Shown: positions 28,320 through 38,526, counted from the stretch's first letter. The stretch: DNA of 64,000 nt from Anaeromassilibacillus sp. An200 (GCF_002160025.1 NZ_NFJU01000002.1:1-64000); one strand, 5' to 3'. Program-made: numbers and translations. The notes: a model not told the origin generated them from the sequence alone.

Positions 28320-30242
28320 TTACGAAAGGATTGAGTCCTTATCGGTTGAAACAATGCCCTCCGGGGCCTTTGCTCCGGTTTTCTTCTCCTCAGTAGAGGG
28401 GGCGGCAGGCTTGGGCTTTTTCCGTGCTGCCTTTTTCGGTGTAGCGGGTCGCGGGGGCTGAGCAGCAGGAACGGTCGGCTGCTCCTGCTCCAGCTGGCGC
28501 CATTCAGGGATGTGGGAGGATGCCTTGCAGGAATGGAGCTTAGACGCCTTTGGGTGTTTTGAGTAGTCCATTTTGTCAACTTTTATGACCTTCTGGCCCC
28601 GGATGATGACCAGCGCCTGCGTAATAGGCAGACGCAACACCTCATCCGGGGTGAGCACAGGCCGCTTGCCGACACCAGAGGTCTCCCTGTATTCTGGTGT
28701 GTAGTTGGAAATGCGCCAGGTGCCCAACTGCTTGGATTTGCTGGACACCGACACAGAGGCCAGACCAGTGCGTTCGGAAATGAATTCTGCTGTGAGCCCA
28801 TCTGTGCATCCCAAAAAAAGTTGTGCGTCACAGTTACCCAGAATCTCCTGCCAAAGATTGAGCGGATACCGGTTCTGAAGACCCGCGAGATTTTGGAACA
28901 CGCAGCTCATGGAAATGTTGCGAGAGCGGATCACACTGAGACGGCGGGACAGGTCGGGAATAGTGCCGCAAGCCGTCAGTTCTTCGCCCAGGATATGGAC
29001 GGGAATTGGCAGCTTACCACCCTCACAGTTTTTGTCCGCATACCGCACCAGCTTGATGAAGCAGAAGGACAGAAACAGACTTGCCAGAAAATCAAAGGTG
29101 CTGTCCTGGTCGCTGGTTACGAGGAAGTAGGCGCACAGCTCCTGACCGAGCAGCTCCAAATCAATTTCGTCTCGGGTGGTGATTTTCTTGATCAGTTCCG
29201 ATTGGAACACCTGAAGGCGGGAGCCTAGGCCAATGATGACACCACTTCGCACAGTGTCGCTGGCCTGCTTAAACAAACTGTACGGCGCTTTGGCAGGGTG
29301 AGTGGGAGGCAGAACATCGAATAGGTTGTCCAAATCGGATTCTCCGTTCAGCGTCAGCAAACGGTATACCTCGCCAATATTGCGGTTCTCCGTTGCGTAG
29401 CTCTGATCCACATAGAGAACAAGGGCTTTCAGCAGATTCATTTCGCAGCTATCCCAGAAATGATCGCCTTTGCCGGAGCTGTTCGTGTTTTTGATGATGA
29501 CATCCACAAAGAGCTGGGCCATCAGCTCCTGTCCTTCCACTTCGGAAAGACAGTTCCAGCTGTCCGAGTTCTCTGGGAGCACCAGATTGAACACCTTGAC
29601 GCAGTAGCCTTGATTGCGCAGGTACTCGCTGGATTTTTCGTAGAGTTCGCTTTTGGGATCTGAAATGATCAGTGACTCCCCACGGATCACCGCCTGAAGG
29701 ATACGGTTCATACAGAAGGAACGGGTTTTCATGCTGCCACTGGAACCATATACGGCCAGATTTCCGTTGATTCGGGGATTTTCGGGAATACAGACCGCTT
29801 TGCCATCTAACATCCCCAGTACAACGCCTTTGTGCTTGCGAAGGTCCGGTACCAAATCAAGCACCCCGGACATTTCCTTGCGGCTCATCCAGCCGGAAGT
29901 GCCATAGGTGCCCTTAGTTGAATAAATGATATTCCGGTCAGTGTCATACTCGCCAGTATCACTGTAGCCCATCTTCATAACCATCAGCAGCAGGATCGCC
30001 AGCAGGCCGATGCAGATCAGGACACCGTACACCCCATAGGGAGGGTGCAGCACTGAGGTCAGACAGGTAAAAAAGTCGGGCGACGCCGCCACAGGGGATG
30101 TGCCGTCCCCAGGAACGCTGCCGCCCTGCTTCCAAGCTGCGTAATTGCCTAATATCTGCCCCAGAAAACCTCCCGAATAGAGAATTGCGAGGATAGTGAA
30201 GGGCGCAGCAATCAGGCCAACAATGAGTTTCTTCTTATTTAT
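28320..30242 (-). CDS. VirD4/TraG-type coupling protein, start codon ATA instead of ATG
   Basis: About 640 residues: two N-terminal membrane helices (LIVGLIAAPFTILAILY and YGVLICIGLLAILLLMV), a P-loop YGSSGSMKTRSF, and the later LFLGCTDGLTAEFISERTG region typical of Clostridia coupling proteins. It would deliver DNA to the conjugation channel as a hexameric ATPase. The expected start lies eight bases after GGAGG at 30242 but reads ATA; it overlaps the upstream stop (CCATAAAT). An ancestral CCATGAAT would have given the usual ATGA overlap. The nearest ordinary start, GTG 30092, loses the first helix. The C-terminus is Lys/Pro/Ala-rich. Confidence 0.8.
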   Translation of the reverse strand: MNKKKLIVGLIAAPFTILAILYSGGFLGQILGNYAAWKQGGSVPGDGTSPVAASPDFFTCLTSVLHPPYGVYGVLICIGLLAILLLMVMKMGYSDTGEYDTDRNIIYSTKGTYGTSGWMSRKEMSGVLDLVPDLRKHKGVVLGMLDGKAVCIPENPRINGNLAVYGSSGSMKTRSFCMNRILQAVIRGESLIISDPKSELYEKSSEYLRNQGYCVKVFNLVLPENSDSWNCLSEVEGQELMAQLFVDVIIKNTNSSGKGDHFWDSCEMNLLKALVLYVDQSYATENRNIGEVYRLLTLNGESDLDNLFDVLPPTHPAKAPYSLFKQASDTVRSGVIIGLGSRLQVFQSELIKKITTRDEIDLELLGQELCAYFLVTSDQDSTFDFLASLFLSFCFIKLVRYADKNCEGGKLPIPVHILGEELTACGTIPDLSRRLSVIRSRNISMSCVFQNLAGLQNRYPLNLWQEILGNCDAQLFLGCTDGLTAEFISERTGLASVSVSSKSKQLGTWRISNYTPEYRETSGVGKRPVLTPDEVLRLPITQALVIIRGQKVIKVDKMDYSKHPKASKLHSCKASSHIPEWRQLEQEQPTVPAAQPPRPATPKKAARKKPKPAAPSTEEKKTGAKAPEGIVSTDKDSILS

Positions 30243-31362
30243 GGGAACAACCTCCTCTCAAATTTGATAAAGTCAATGGTTTGAAAGCGCACCCTGTTAC
30301 CGCAGTAGCGTCGTAACACATCTGCTTGATAATCAAAACAAATGAGCGTTCCTGAGCATTCCATGAGATCAAGGGCACTATTGAAGCGTGTGATCCTTGG
30401 CAAATCGCAGAAGTAGCCAAACAGCACGGGAGTCCCATCTGCTTCAAAGGCATCATGCTCAACAGCACGGTTCACACCTTTGCTCGTAAGGCCCTGTTGT
30501 AAAATGCCATTGAGCTGCGCAGTTTTGACAGGATCGCATAGCAAGGCCAGCAACACTTCTCCCTGATGGTCGTTGGTGAGGAAGAAAAAGTGATCGTAGC
30601 TGCCATCCAGCATGAAATAGTCATGCTTGGTGCCACCAGTGCTGGTCAGCATCTGAAAAGCGAGCTCCATACTTTCTTCAAGCACCACACCCTGCACTGT
30701 GTCCGAATGATATTGCCTGGGGAGGCGCTGTTGGCACAGAACACTCCACATTAGGGTTTTTACCCGCATCTCGGACTTGTAGCGCCATTTCATTAGAGCT
30801 GTGCTGCTGTTATAGATGACAAAGATACCACTTGGGGCAAGAAGCACCCCAGTAAAACGAGAACTGCGTATCTGCGTGGTATCTATCCCCATCTCTTTGA
30901 CTTCGCGGGAGCTGTAAAACGCAGGGTACTCCACCAACTCGCCAGTATAGCCCTGTGGGGCAAAGACCTTTGGCTTTTCATCCTAAAAAAGCCCGACCCC
31001 TGCATTGTCCATTGTGACATAGGTTTCTGCAAGGCGGTGGAGACGAAGCCGACGGCCAATCTCGCTTTTCAGCCGATTGGTGTCGGTGTCTCCTGTCAGA
31101 TAGGGTGCAAAACGCTCAGGCCAGTTGTCCAGCAGCCTGCTTTTGGCACGGACCCCCAACCGATAACCACGGAGTTTGTCCCGGTAGTAGGTGCGGAGAA
31201 ATCCACTCTTTTTCAGATCGGTTACGACTGACTCCAAATAGTAAGGACTGGCTGGGAGGCGGTTGAGCTGGCTGGTGGGGAACTCTCCAGAGATAGCAGT
31301 CAGCGCCAAAAGCCGGAAGGGAAGTGTGTCCGGCTGTGGAAATGTCCGGCTGTTTTTCCCAA
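30239..31362 (-). pseudogene. Winged-helix, mobile-element accessory protein broken by a stop and a frameshift
   Basis: Two open pieces, 30983-31309 and 30239-30937, lie in the same frame and are separated by an in-frame TAG at 30983-30985 (GLF stop DEKPKVFAPQGYTGELVEYP). The N-terminal piece has a winged-helix look (TAISGEFPTSQLNRLP, YYLESVVTDLKKSGFLRTYY). A good start, TTG 31360-31362 after GGGAGG, is out of frame. Adding one base to the A5 run 31353-31357 gives a continuous MGKNSRTFPQ...DTLPFRLLALTAIS. Similar proteins occur between DUF6100 genes and VirD4 in Clostridia elements. Function unknown, perhaps regulation of transfer. Confidence 0.6.
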
Positions 31363-31508
31363 GTGATCACCTCCCTCGTGAATCATGTTTTTACCGTGAT
31401 GACTGAGAACTTCGGTAAAAGTCTGTTGTGGCTCAAGACTGGAACCGTTGAAAATCCAGGCTTTTTTATGGTGCTGGGGCACATCGGAAAAAGAGAGAGC
31501 CAAAACGC

Positions 31509-32171
31509 TCAAAAATCCGAGATGGATTTTAGGCTTGCTTTGCGCTCAGCAAGCCATTGCGGGAACCGTTGTTTTTCCATGACAAAGATCTTTGTGCAGT
31601 CCTGTTCTCCCAGCTCTGTGGTATTATAGGCATCGCACAGTAAGCCGGTGTCATCGGCCATCACAAAGGTGGACAGTAGATCCAGGAGCTGCTTTTCTTC
31701 CAGATTGTCATAGTCACGCACCCGCCTGGTGGGGAGTGCCTGGTCATACACCTGGGCAAAGCAGACAACACAATCCCGGTAATGGGGGAGAGGCCGCTCC
31801 TTTGCGTACTGCTCCAGCGCAAAATAGAGTGGGTCCAGCAGAAACTCGGAACTTTGCCGCTGCCTGCGTTTTGGCAGCAGCCCAGGAAGTGTGACTTCCA
31901 AAACCTCATTTTCATAAGTGATTGAAATGCCCTGTGCAACACTGGCGGACTGGAGATAATCGCCTTTTCGGATAGAGGTGCTGGAGTAGATCAAATGCCG
32001 CAGCCGACAAGCAATCCGTTTTGCTCGCAGTGCGGCGTCTGTAGAGAGAATTTCGTAATTGTCGGGGTAGCGTTGGATGTCTGTAGTATCCATTGCGTAC
32101 AGCGCATTACTCAAACGGGATATGTCGTCGAGAATACTTCCGATCCTACGGGAAATCAGTTTGCGATCCAA
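31509..32171 (-). CDS. DUF6100-type conjugative-element protein
   Basis: 220 residues, mostly helical; hallmark stretches are RIGSILDDISRLSNALYAMD and DAALRAKRIACRLRHLIYSS. I recognise this as a family confined to Clostridia conjugative elements (DUF6100, from memory). No enzymatic motif is visible. The start is TTG 32171; GGAGG lies eleven bases upstream and overlaps the end of the preceding gene, implying coupling. Confidence 0.6.
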   Translation of the reverse strand: MDRKLISRRIGSILDDISRLSNALYAMDTTDIQRYPDNYEILSTDAALRAKRIACRLRHLIYSSTSIRKGDYLQSASVAQGISITYENEVLEVTLPGLLPKRRQRQSSEFLLDPLYFALEQYAKERPLPHYRDCVVCFAQVYDQALPTRRVRDYDNLEEKQLLDLLSTFVMADDTGLLCDAYNTTELGEQDCTKIFVMEKQRFPQWLAERKASLKSISDF

Positions 32172-32174
32172 AAA

Positions 32175-32702
32175 TCATGTGCCTCCTGCTTTCTTGAAAT
32201 ACTGGGTTTGTCCATCTTTAGATACGGTGCAAAAACCGGATATGCCAGGACAGTCGATTTTGACAATCTGTGCTGGCGAATCGACTAGAATGATACGGCG
32301 ACTTCCGCCCTTATTGCCCCGCAGGGCATGGCAGACGAGAGCCTCTTGTCCATCGGCAACGCAGGCAACTTCGTATAGTTCTCCATCAGCAAAGAACACA
32401 AGTTTAACGGGAAAATCTGCGGGAGCGTGGTAATCTGCCTGCTGAATGAAGTCAAGTAGCACCCAAACTGCCCGGACAAGCGCCTGATCCGCTCTGGCTG
32501 TCTGACCGGCGGGGAAATATCCGCCGCTATCAGTTTGAAAAATACGGCCCTGCCTTTCCAGATGGGAAAGCAGGGCCTTTGCAGATTCTTCCTTGCCAGG
32601 GTGAAAGCAAAGAAGCTGCTGCTGGCTGAGGCCAGGATACATTGTCACCGTCCGCAGCAGCGCCGCAGCCTCGTTTCCGTAGATTTCAGCCCTGGTCTTC
32701 AT
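32175..32702 (-). CDS. DUF5697-type conjugative-element protein
   Basis: 175 residues. The first 70 look like a winged helix (AAALLRTVTMYPGLSQQQLLCF, ALLSHLERQGRIF); the rest is a mixed domain ending QTQYFKKAGGT. It resembles element proteins annotated DUF5697. ATG 32702 follows AAGGAGGTG. It overlaps the DUF6100 gene start region and follows the VirB4 gene in the operon. Function not known. Confidence 0.6.
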   Translation of the reverse strand: MKTRAEIYGNEAAALLRTVTMYPGLSQQQLLCFHPGKEESAKALLSHLERQGRIFQTDSGGYFPAGQTARADQALVRAVWVLLDFIQQADYHAPADFPVKLVFFADGELYEVACVADGQEALVCHALRGNKGGSRRIILVDSPAQIVKIDCPGISGFCTVSKDGQTQYFKKAGGT

Positions 32703-32842
32703 GGTAAAACACCTCCTTGATGTGAAGTGAAATGACGCAATCAAGACGCCATCGGGGCGTATTCCTTAATGAAACGCCCTCTGAAAGACGCCATTGAAGC
32801 GTCATCACGGCGTATTCTGGAGAAATATATAGATGGCAGGTT

Positions 32843-35800
32843 TTATGCAGACTCCTGTTCACAGCGCTTGCGCTCCAGAAGCTCGCGCAGTTCACGCCGG
32901 TCTGTGGTGATCAGATCTTTTTCCAACGGGCTGGCCTTAAACTCCACCATAACGTTATTGTTGTTGGTTGAGATCAGGCCATTGCCACGCTCAAAATGGG
33001 TGACCTCCATCGTTTCCGCATCGGACAGATGCAGTGTCTCCTGAACCCGTTCTGCTTCATCATCCTCCAGGTTAAGAATGATCTTGGTTTTGCTGTTGTT
33101 GATGATGCCCTTGCCAAAGCGACCTTCATCCAGATTGAAGAAATCATTGAGGTCTTGACTCGCAAAGACCGCCGAGCCGCCGTAACCACGTATGGTTTTT
33201 GCAATCTCCAAAAGAAAATCGCCTGCCAAGCGTGTACCTGTGGCGCCGGCGCCAGAAAGGAGCTGCCAGCACTCGTCAATGAAAATAGTTTTTTTCCTCT
33301 GTGCGGTCTGCCTTTGCGCGGTCCCACACAAAATCCAATGCGACGAACATACCCACTGTCAGCAAATCGCCGGTGAGAGAAGAAATGTCCAGTACGGTGT
33401 ACTTGTTGTCCAACCGCACATTGGTCTGTTTATTGAAAGTGCTGGCAGAACCATGTACTAATCGGTTGAGAATATGGGCCATACGAGTGGTTTCTGGAGC
33501 GGCCTTCAAAATCTCATGCAGGTCACCCAGCACCGGCATCTCACGGTATTGGCCTGGATTGGCCGGGTCATCCAGAGAAGCATTGTCGTGGGTGATACCT
33601 TTTGCGTTATAGGTTCGGATCAGCGCCTCGTCCAAAAGTTGCCGCTCCTCATGGGACATGTCGGGAATGAGCAGGCTGAAAAAGATGTGTAACTGCTGGA
33701 TTTTTGCGGCCAGTTCAGAAAGCTGAATGCCTGGGCCGTCCAACAATTCGCTGACTGACCGATCCACCTTGCGGATTTCCATTACATTGATGCAGTGCGG
33801 ACTTGCCGGTGAGATTTGAATAAACTCACCGCCCACATTGGCGCAGGCTCGATGAAATTCGTGCCCTTTGAGCGGTGCAATGATGAAAATAGGAATGTTT
33901 TTGCGCCGCATTCGCAACGCCATAAGCTGCATTGTAAAGGTTTTGCCTGCGCCGCTGGTTCCCAGAATTGCAATGTTGGCATTTTTGTAAATCGCCGAGT
34001 TGAAAATATCCACAATGATAAGGGAACTGTTGTACTTATTTACTCCCAAAAGGATGCCATTGTCATCACACATCTCAAAGGAAGTAAACGGGTAGCAGCT
34101 CGCTGCGCCGCCAGTCAGCAGGTTGCGCTTGCCACGTTCAAAAAGTCCTTTCTCCATTGACACCAGAGGAAGCGCAGAAAGAAATGCCTGTTCCTCTCGA
34201 AAATGGCAGGAGCGAACATCCATATCCTGTGAAACCAGGAGCTTTTTCATCTCACTGACCTTCCATTCCAGATCTTCCTCTGTAGAAGCGGTAACAGTAA
34301 TCAGCAAATTCAGATAGTAGAAATCCTCGTTGTTTGCAAGACCCTCCTTTAAGAAATAGCCACTTCGAATGGCACCATCGATGTCATCAAAGTCAGTGTT
34401 CGTGTCGCTGGCGTCTTTGAGCTTGGAGCGGTTGATGCGGAGCTGCTGTCCCACACGCTGGATAATGCGCTCTTTGGGCTGACGGGACAAAAACATATCC
34501 ATATCAATCCCATCACCAGCATTGACAATTAGGCTCAGCCACCCAGCGGGAACTTGTGCCTTATACCCATCTGAAGGAATCAGCAAATAGGCGTAAAACA
34601 GCCCATCTATGCAAAGATAGCGCCCATGAGTAAAATCAATGCTCTTGGGGGCGGCGAACTCGGCTGCCGGGATGTGGTCAATCTCATTCTCTCGCCCCTT
34701 GGCCGCATACTGGGCAACAACTTCTTGCGCCCGAAGGGCAAGCGGTTTGACTGAACTTTCATTTCGGCAAAGAAGGTTGTAGAGAACATCCACGGTAAAT
34801 TCATCCTCATTCTCGGAGATGATAACCTCGTTCCCACACTGACGAAGGTAATTGGAGGCTGTGTGAACAGCACTCTGGAGAGATTGGATAGCTTCCTCTT
34901 CCTGTTCTGAACGTCGGGTATTGTTCCAGGGCTCATATTCGAAAATCAGGAAGAAGCGTCGCGTAACTGCCTCACGGGCACCAACCTGCTGCACAAAATT
35001 CAGATAGTCTTCCTGCATCAAACGGCACTGCTCGTTATCCTCCTGGGCCATCTCACGGCGCACTGTATCCAAATGGCGGTTGATGTCTGCCCGGCGGGTC
35101 AATACCTTGATCTGTAGCTTGATAGGAGAAATTTTCAGGTACGACACAAAGGAGTAGATGATATTTCGCTGCTCTCTTGCGCTACGCAGCATGAAGTTGA
35201 TGGGAACCACCTCGACTACCTTGACAAACCGATGATCTTTGGTGTAGATGATGCCGTTCTGGATCTTCTCAATAGGAAGATAGTCTGCCACCGGATTAAG
35301 GCAGGTGGGCTGCTGTTCTTTGATATGGGCAGGACGTTTGGGCAGCTGTGCTTTCTCATGCCGCTTTTTGGATTTTTTCTTCGCTCTTTTGGGCGGACAT
35401 TCTTTCTGCGGCTTTTTTTTAGGCCGGAGCTTCTCACGAATCTCATAGCTGCGAACTTCGTCAAACTCGGCTGGAAAATCTGATTCACTGGAACGCCGGC
35501 GTTTCGGACCTCTGGACTTTTCCTTGTTCGCTGCCCGTTGCTTGGGTCGCATGGCAGTTTTTTGGGGGGATGATGCTTGGTCATTCGGCTGTTGATCGTC
35601 ACCACCTACAACGCGGCGATTTCGCAAGTATTTCAAAAAGATGATCAGGAACTCAGACAGGCTTTCACCAGAAATGCCAATCAGCGCGACCAAAGCCACA
35701 GGAAGAGCAGTCAGGCACAAAATGATGATGCGGGCCGTCAACCCAAATGGAACAAATACGAAGACCGGCACCCCAATAGCAAAAGCCAGGATGCCGGCCT

Positions 35801-35900
35801 CAATGACATTCCGCGCACGAAACATACCGCCGAAAAACGTGCCTGCTTCAATAAAATTTGGCGGTATGATATAAATATCATGGTCGTTTTTATTGCTCAT
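32843..35900 (-). pseudogene. PrgI-VirB4 fusion ATPase, frameshifted before Walker B
   Basis: Residues 1-100 are a PrgI-like membrane module (IYIIPPNFIEAGTFFGGMF, then two helices, SLSEFLIIFLKYLRNRR). A ~100-residue, extremely basic linker follows (RGPKRRRSSES, KRAKKKSKKRHEKAQ). Then comes VirB4/TraE with Walker A LGTSGAGKTFTMQ. The first frame stops at 33276 after EEKNYFH. The rest, starting with Walker B TIFIDECWQLL, lies in the +1 frame to 32843. Dropping one base from the A7 run 33289-33295 restores the reading. VirB4 powers type IV secretion; as read, the protein lacks Walker B. ATG 35900. Confidence 0.75.
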
Positions 35901-35930
35901 ACATACCTCGTTTCCACAGCTGAAGGGCGG

Positions 35931-36482
35931 TTAGCCGATAATCCAAAATGGACCGCCGGCCCCCGCTCGACGGCTGGCCTCATTTAAGATGATGGACAGA
36001 TCCCAAAGTTGTTCACTGCGCTTGTAGCTGGCTGGATCGGCCACCTGGTCTGCACCAGAAGATGCAAAATCTTCCTCAATCCGGGCCATTACATCATCTA
36101 ATGCCTCTCCTAAGACGGTGTTGATGGTGAATGTGATGTCGTTGGCATTCTCTACAATAGCCGTTTCGCTGTTGAGAATAGGTGCTTCGGAGTCGGCCGG
36201 CGAAAAAGCATTGACCAGACCACCAAAGATGAGCCCAGGGAGCATCAGGATAAACAGCACCGGAAGCAAGAGTAGAATGATGATGACAGCGATGATCTTG
36301 CCAATATGCTTGCGCCCAGCCCAGACTGCTCCAGCCACTGCTCCATAAGGACCGCCAGCAGCGGCCCCTTTTACAGCACCAGAAATCGCCTTGCCAGCTT
36401 TGATCGCACCTTTTATGGAGTGTGCGGCAGACGCACCAGCTTCAACGGAGTCGGAGAATCCGTTCTTTTGTTCTTCGGCCAT
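35931..36482 (-). pseudogene. CD1108-family element protein, truncated before its lytic domain
   Basis: 183 residues: a Gly/Ala-rich N-terminus (IKGAIKAGKAISGAVKGAAAGG), one membrane helix (IAVIIILLLLPVLFILMLPG), then a short extracellular segment ending in GGPFWIIG. Full-length relatives in Clostridia elements continue with a transglycosylase and NlpC/P60 domain that opens the cell wall for the mating channel; none is present. Only 30 bases separate it from the VirB4 gene, so an internal deletion is likely. Confidence 0.6.
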
Positions 36483-37277
36483 TTAGATTCTATCCTTTCT
36501 GCGGGGTGTGGGGGGAAGCTTTTTAACGATGGACTCGTTGTACGCTATCGACCCATCTGGCGCCATGTAAGGGGACTTCTCAACGGCGTCAACGGCGTAT
36601 TGCTTATACCATGCCGCACCATCGGCAGAGTGAACTGTAGTGTACTGGCCCTCTGGCGCAACATACTGATCCGCATGATACATTCCAAAGGCAATTCCTT
36701 CGGGATGTTCCTCTGTAATTTCGGTGCCTGTGATGCGGCCGCCGCCAATCTCAACATTCTGATATTGCGGAATATTTTCAGCGCCAGGTTCCAAAGCCGC
36801 ATGGCCCATATAAGAATGCAGAGCGTCCACAGCTTTCTCTCCGGAAATAGTACCCATCTGCGTGATGTTCCCGGTGGCAACAGAGCCAAAGCCACCGCCT
36901 TTGCCGCCTCCACCGCTTGCATTTACATGCGTAGAACTGCTGCTATGTCCACCACCGAAATGATGGCTGGAAAAGTTTTTAAATCCGCTCAACCCTTTGG
37001 CTGCAATCATAGCCTCAGCCAACATACTGCCACCAGTATGGCCCACATTGACTCCAAGGCCCGCCATAAACGAATCGATTTTCTGCGATACCTTCAAAAA
37101 GCCAATCGCACACATGAACCAAATCAGGACATTACCCGATACAGCTTCTTTGCCCACAGCGTCTACCTGTGCCTGCACTTCTTCCTCAGAAACAGCGGCA
37201 AAAGCGGGCTGACAGCACAGACAGGCAAGAACTCCAACCATAAGGGCAAAAAACAGAATTTTTCTGAGTCTTTTCAT
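36483..37277 (-). CDS. Secreted/membrane conjugation protein with Gly/Ser/His-rich linker
   Basis: 264 residues. A signal peptide (ILFFALMVGVLACLCCQPAFA) leads to a short helical domain with one hydrophobic segment (NVLIWFMCAIGFLKVSQKI), then a low-complexity region rich in Gly, Ser and His (HHFGGGHSSSSTHV, GGGGKGGGFG), then a beta-rich tail. ATG 37277 follows TAAGGAGG. Similar proteins lie beside VirB6 genes in Clostridia elements (CD1107-like is possible). Precise role unknown. Confidence 0.55.
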   Translation of the reverse strand: MKRLRKILFFALMVGVLACLCCQPAFAAVSEEEVQAQVDAVGKEAVSGNVLIWFMCAIGFLKVSQKIDSFMAGLGVNVGHTGGSMLAEAMIAAKGLSGFKNFSSHHFGGGHSSSSTHVNASGGGGKGGGFGSVATGNITQMGTISGEKAVDALHSYMGHAALEPGAENIPQYQNVEIGGGRITGTEITEEHPEGIAFGMYHADQYVAPEGQYTTVHSADGAAWYKQYAVDAVEKSPYMAPDGSIAYNESIVKKLPPTPRRKDRI

Positions 37278-37288
37278 GACGCCCCTCC

Positions 37289-37999
37289 TTAAAGCGAGAG
37301 CGGGTTGGAGATAAAGGAACCAACCATACTCGTAAACAAGCGTAGGCACCAAGCGTTCATTATCAACAGAAAAATTTGCCCGCCCAGCATCCTACACCAA
37401 GATTTCCAGATGTTTGATGTGGTCTGACTTGCACCCATAGCAAAAGCAACTGGCGCAGTATATACCAGCACACCAAGCAGCACATAGCGTTCTGCCGCTT
37501 CAAGCAGCAATTTCAAATAGTTCCAGGCTAAAATGACGACCAGGATCAAAGTGATCAGGGCTACAGCGCCATTGGCACACACACCGATAATCACCAGCAT
37601 CACTGAATTAAAGTTGGCAAAGCTAAGGGGTGGCAGTTCTGAATCCATGATCCAGTGGTATGGAGTGCCGCCGATGGTCAACACGATATTGAGGATTTCA
37701 TCCGAAAAAAGCGTCAGCAAAATAAAAATAACTGAGCGGATACTCAGCTTAACAGGATCTTCCGCTTCAATACCGGCGCTCAGCCCGAAGTTCTTGAATA
37801 GCTGCCATACCCAGTTGAGCAGAATCAAGCCGACAGCTAGAGCTACAAAAATTCCGTACATCGTCTCAGCTGCGGGGAAATATCGCAGAAAAACAGACAT
37901 ATCGCAACCCAGCGCGCCCAAAACCGAAGTAGTCACCAGGTCAAGACCAGCCATGATTTGTTCTGCTATCCATTCAACGATGCCGTCCAGAATACCCAT
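37289..37999 (-). CDS. VirB6/TrbL-like polytopic conjugation channel protein
   Basis: 236 residues with about six membrane helices, e.g. ETMYGIFVALAVGLILLNWVW and ALITLILVVILAWNYLKLLL, and the pattern APVAFAMGASQTTSNIWKSW typical of TrbL/VirB6-type proteins in Gram-positive elements. It would form the inner-membrane part of the mating pore. It lies 11 bases upstream of the next gene in a tightly packed operon. Confidence 0.75.
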   Translation of the reverse strand: MGILDGIVEWIAEQIMAGLDLVTTSVLGALGCDMSVFLRYFPAAETMYGIFVALAVGLILLNWVWQLFKNFGLSAGIEAEDPVKLSIRSVIFILLTLFSDEILNIVLTIGGTPYHWIMDSELPPLSFANFNSVMLVIIGVCANGAVALITLILVVILAWNYLKLLLEAAERYVLLGVLVYTAPVAFAMGASQTTSNIWKSWCRMLGGQIFLLIMNAWCLRLFTSMVGSFISNPLSL

Positions 38000-38036
38000 G
38001 ATTTACGCCTCCTTCCAGCGGGTATAGAGAAAGCTG

Positions 38037-38435
38037 TCAGCCTGTCCACTGACCGCCGGCAAACAGCGGCGTCACATAGGCCATAATAAAGCCTAGACCA
38101 TTGAGAATTGCCCATGTGATGCAGATACGCTTCAGCCATGCGCGGCTTTCATCGACTGTCCGGCCAGAGCGAGAGAAGTTCATCAACAGAAGGGCGACCG
38201 ATGCGGTAACGATGGCCGCAATGGTAGAGATAGCCATAATCTGCGTGTAAACATCCTGCATGATCTCCTTAGACTTGGACCAAACATCGGTTGCAGCGAA
38301 GGCCGGCTGGCTGAAAACCAGCGACATCGTGATACACAGAAAGGCCATATAGGCGAGTTTAGCTACGGAGAAATGACGTTGAGGTGTACTGCCAACATCT
38401 TTCCGTTTCGACTGGGGAAGTTTCAGTTTCTTCAA
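38037..38435 (-). CDS. VirB2/TrbC-like pilin-type membrane protein
   Basis: 132 residues: a basic N-terminus, a signal-like helix ending PAFAA, then WSKSKEIMQDVYTQIMAIST and two membrane helices with a short loop. This is the layout of VirB2/TrbC subunits in Clostridia elements. The start is TTG 38435, with GGAGG ten bases upstream; the frame is open to 38609 but that stretch contains the terminator hairpin. It sits directly before the VirB6-like gene. Confidence 0.6.
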   Translation of the reverse strand: MKKLKLPQSKRKDVGSTPQRHFSVAKLAYMAFLCITMSLVFSQPAFAATDVWSKSKEIMQDVYTQIMAISTIAAIVTASVALLLMNFSRSGRTVDESRAWLKRICITWAILNGLGFIMAYVTPLFAGGQWTG

Positions 38436-38474
38436 TGTTTGAGGACCTCCAATCCAAATGTGATGATCGTTGCT

Positions 38475-38526
38475 CAAAAAAGCAAAGGATAAGCCCGCAC
38501 CTGAGTTTGCAGATGCGAGCTTATCC
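38475..38526 (-). terminator. Terminator upstream of the pilin operon
   Basis: On the minus strand GGATAAGC (38526-38519) pairs with GCTTATCC (38494-38487), followed by TTTGCTTTTTT. It would separate the replication-type genes from the transfer operon or act as an attenuator. Confidence 0.55.

Noticed and set aside
30983-30985. Pyrrolysine or other recoding at TAG
   Set aside because: Nothing in the window suggests amber recoding, all other long genes avoid internal TAG, and the surrounding genes are visibly decaying.
33289-33295. Programmed -1 ribosomal frameshifting at A7 in VirB4
   Set aside because: The second frame requires +1 (or -2), not -1, so standard slippage does not produce the fusion.
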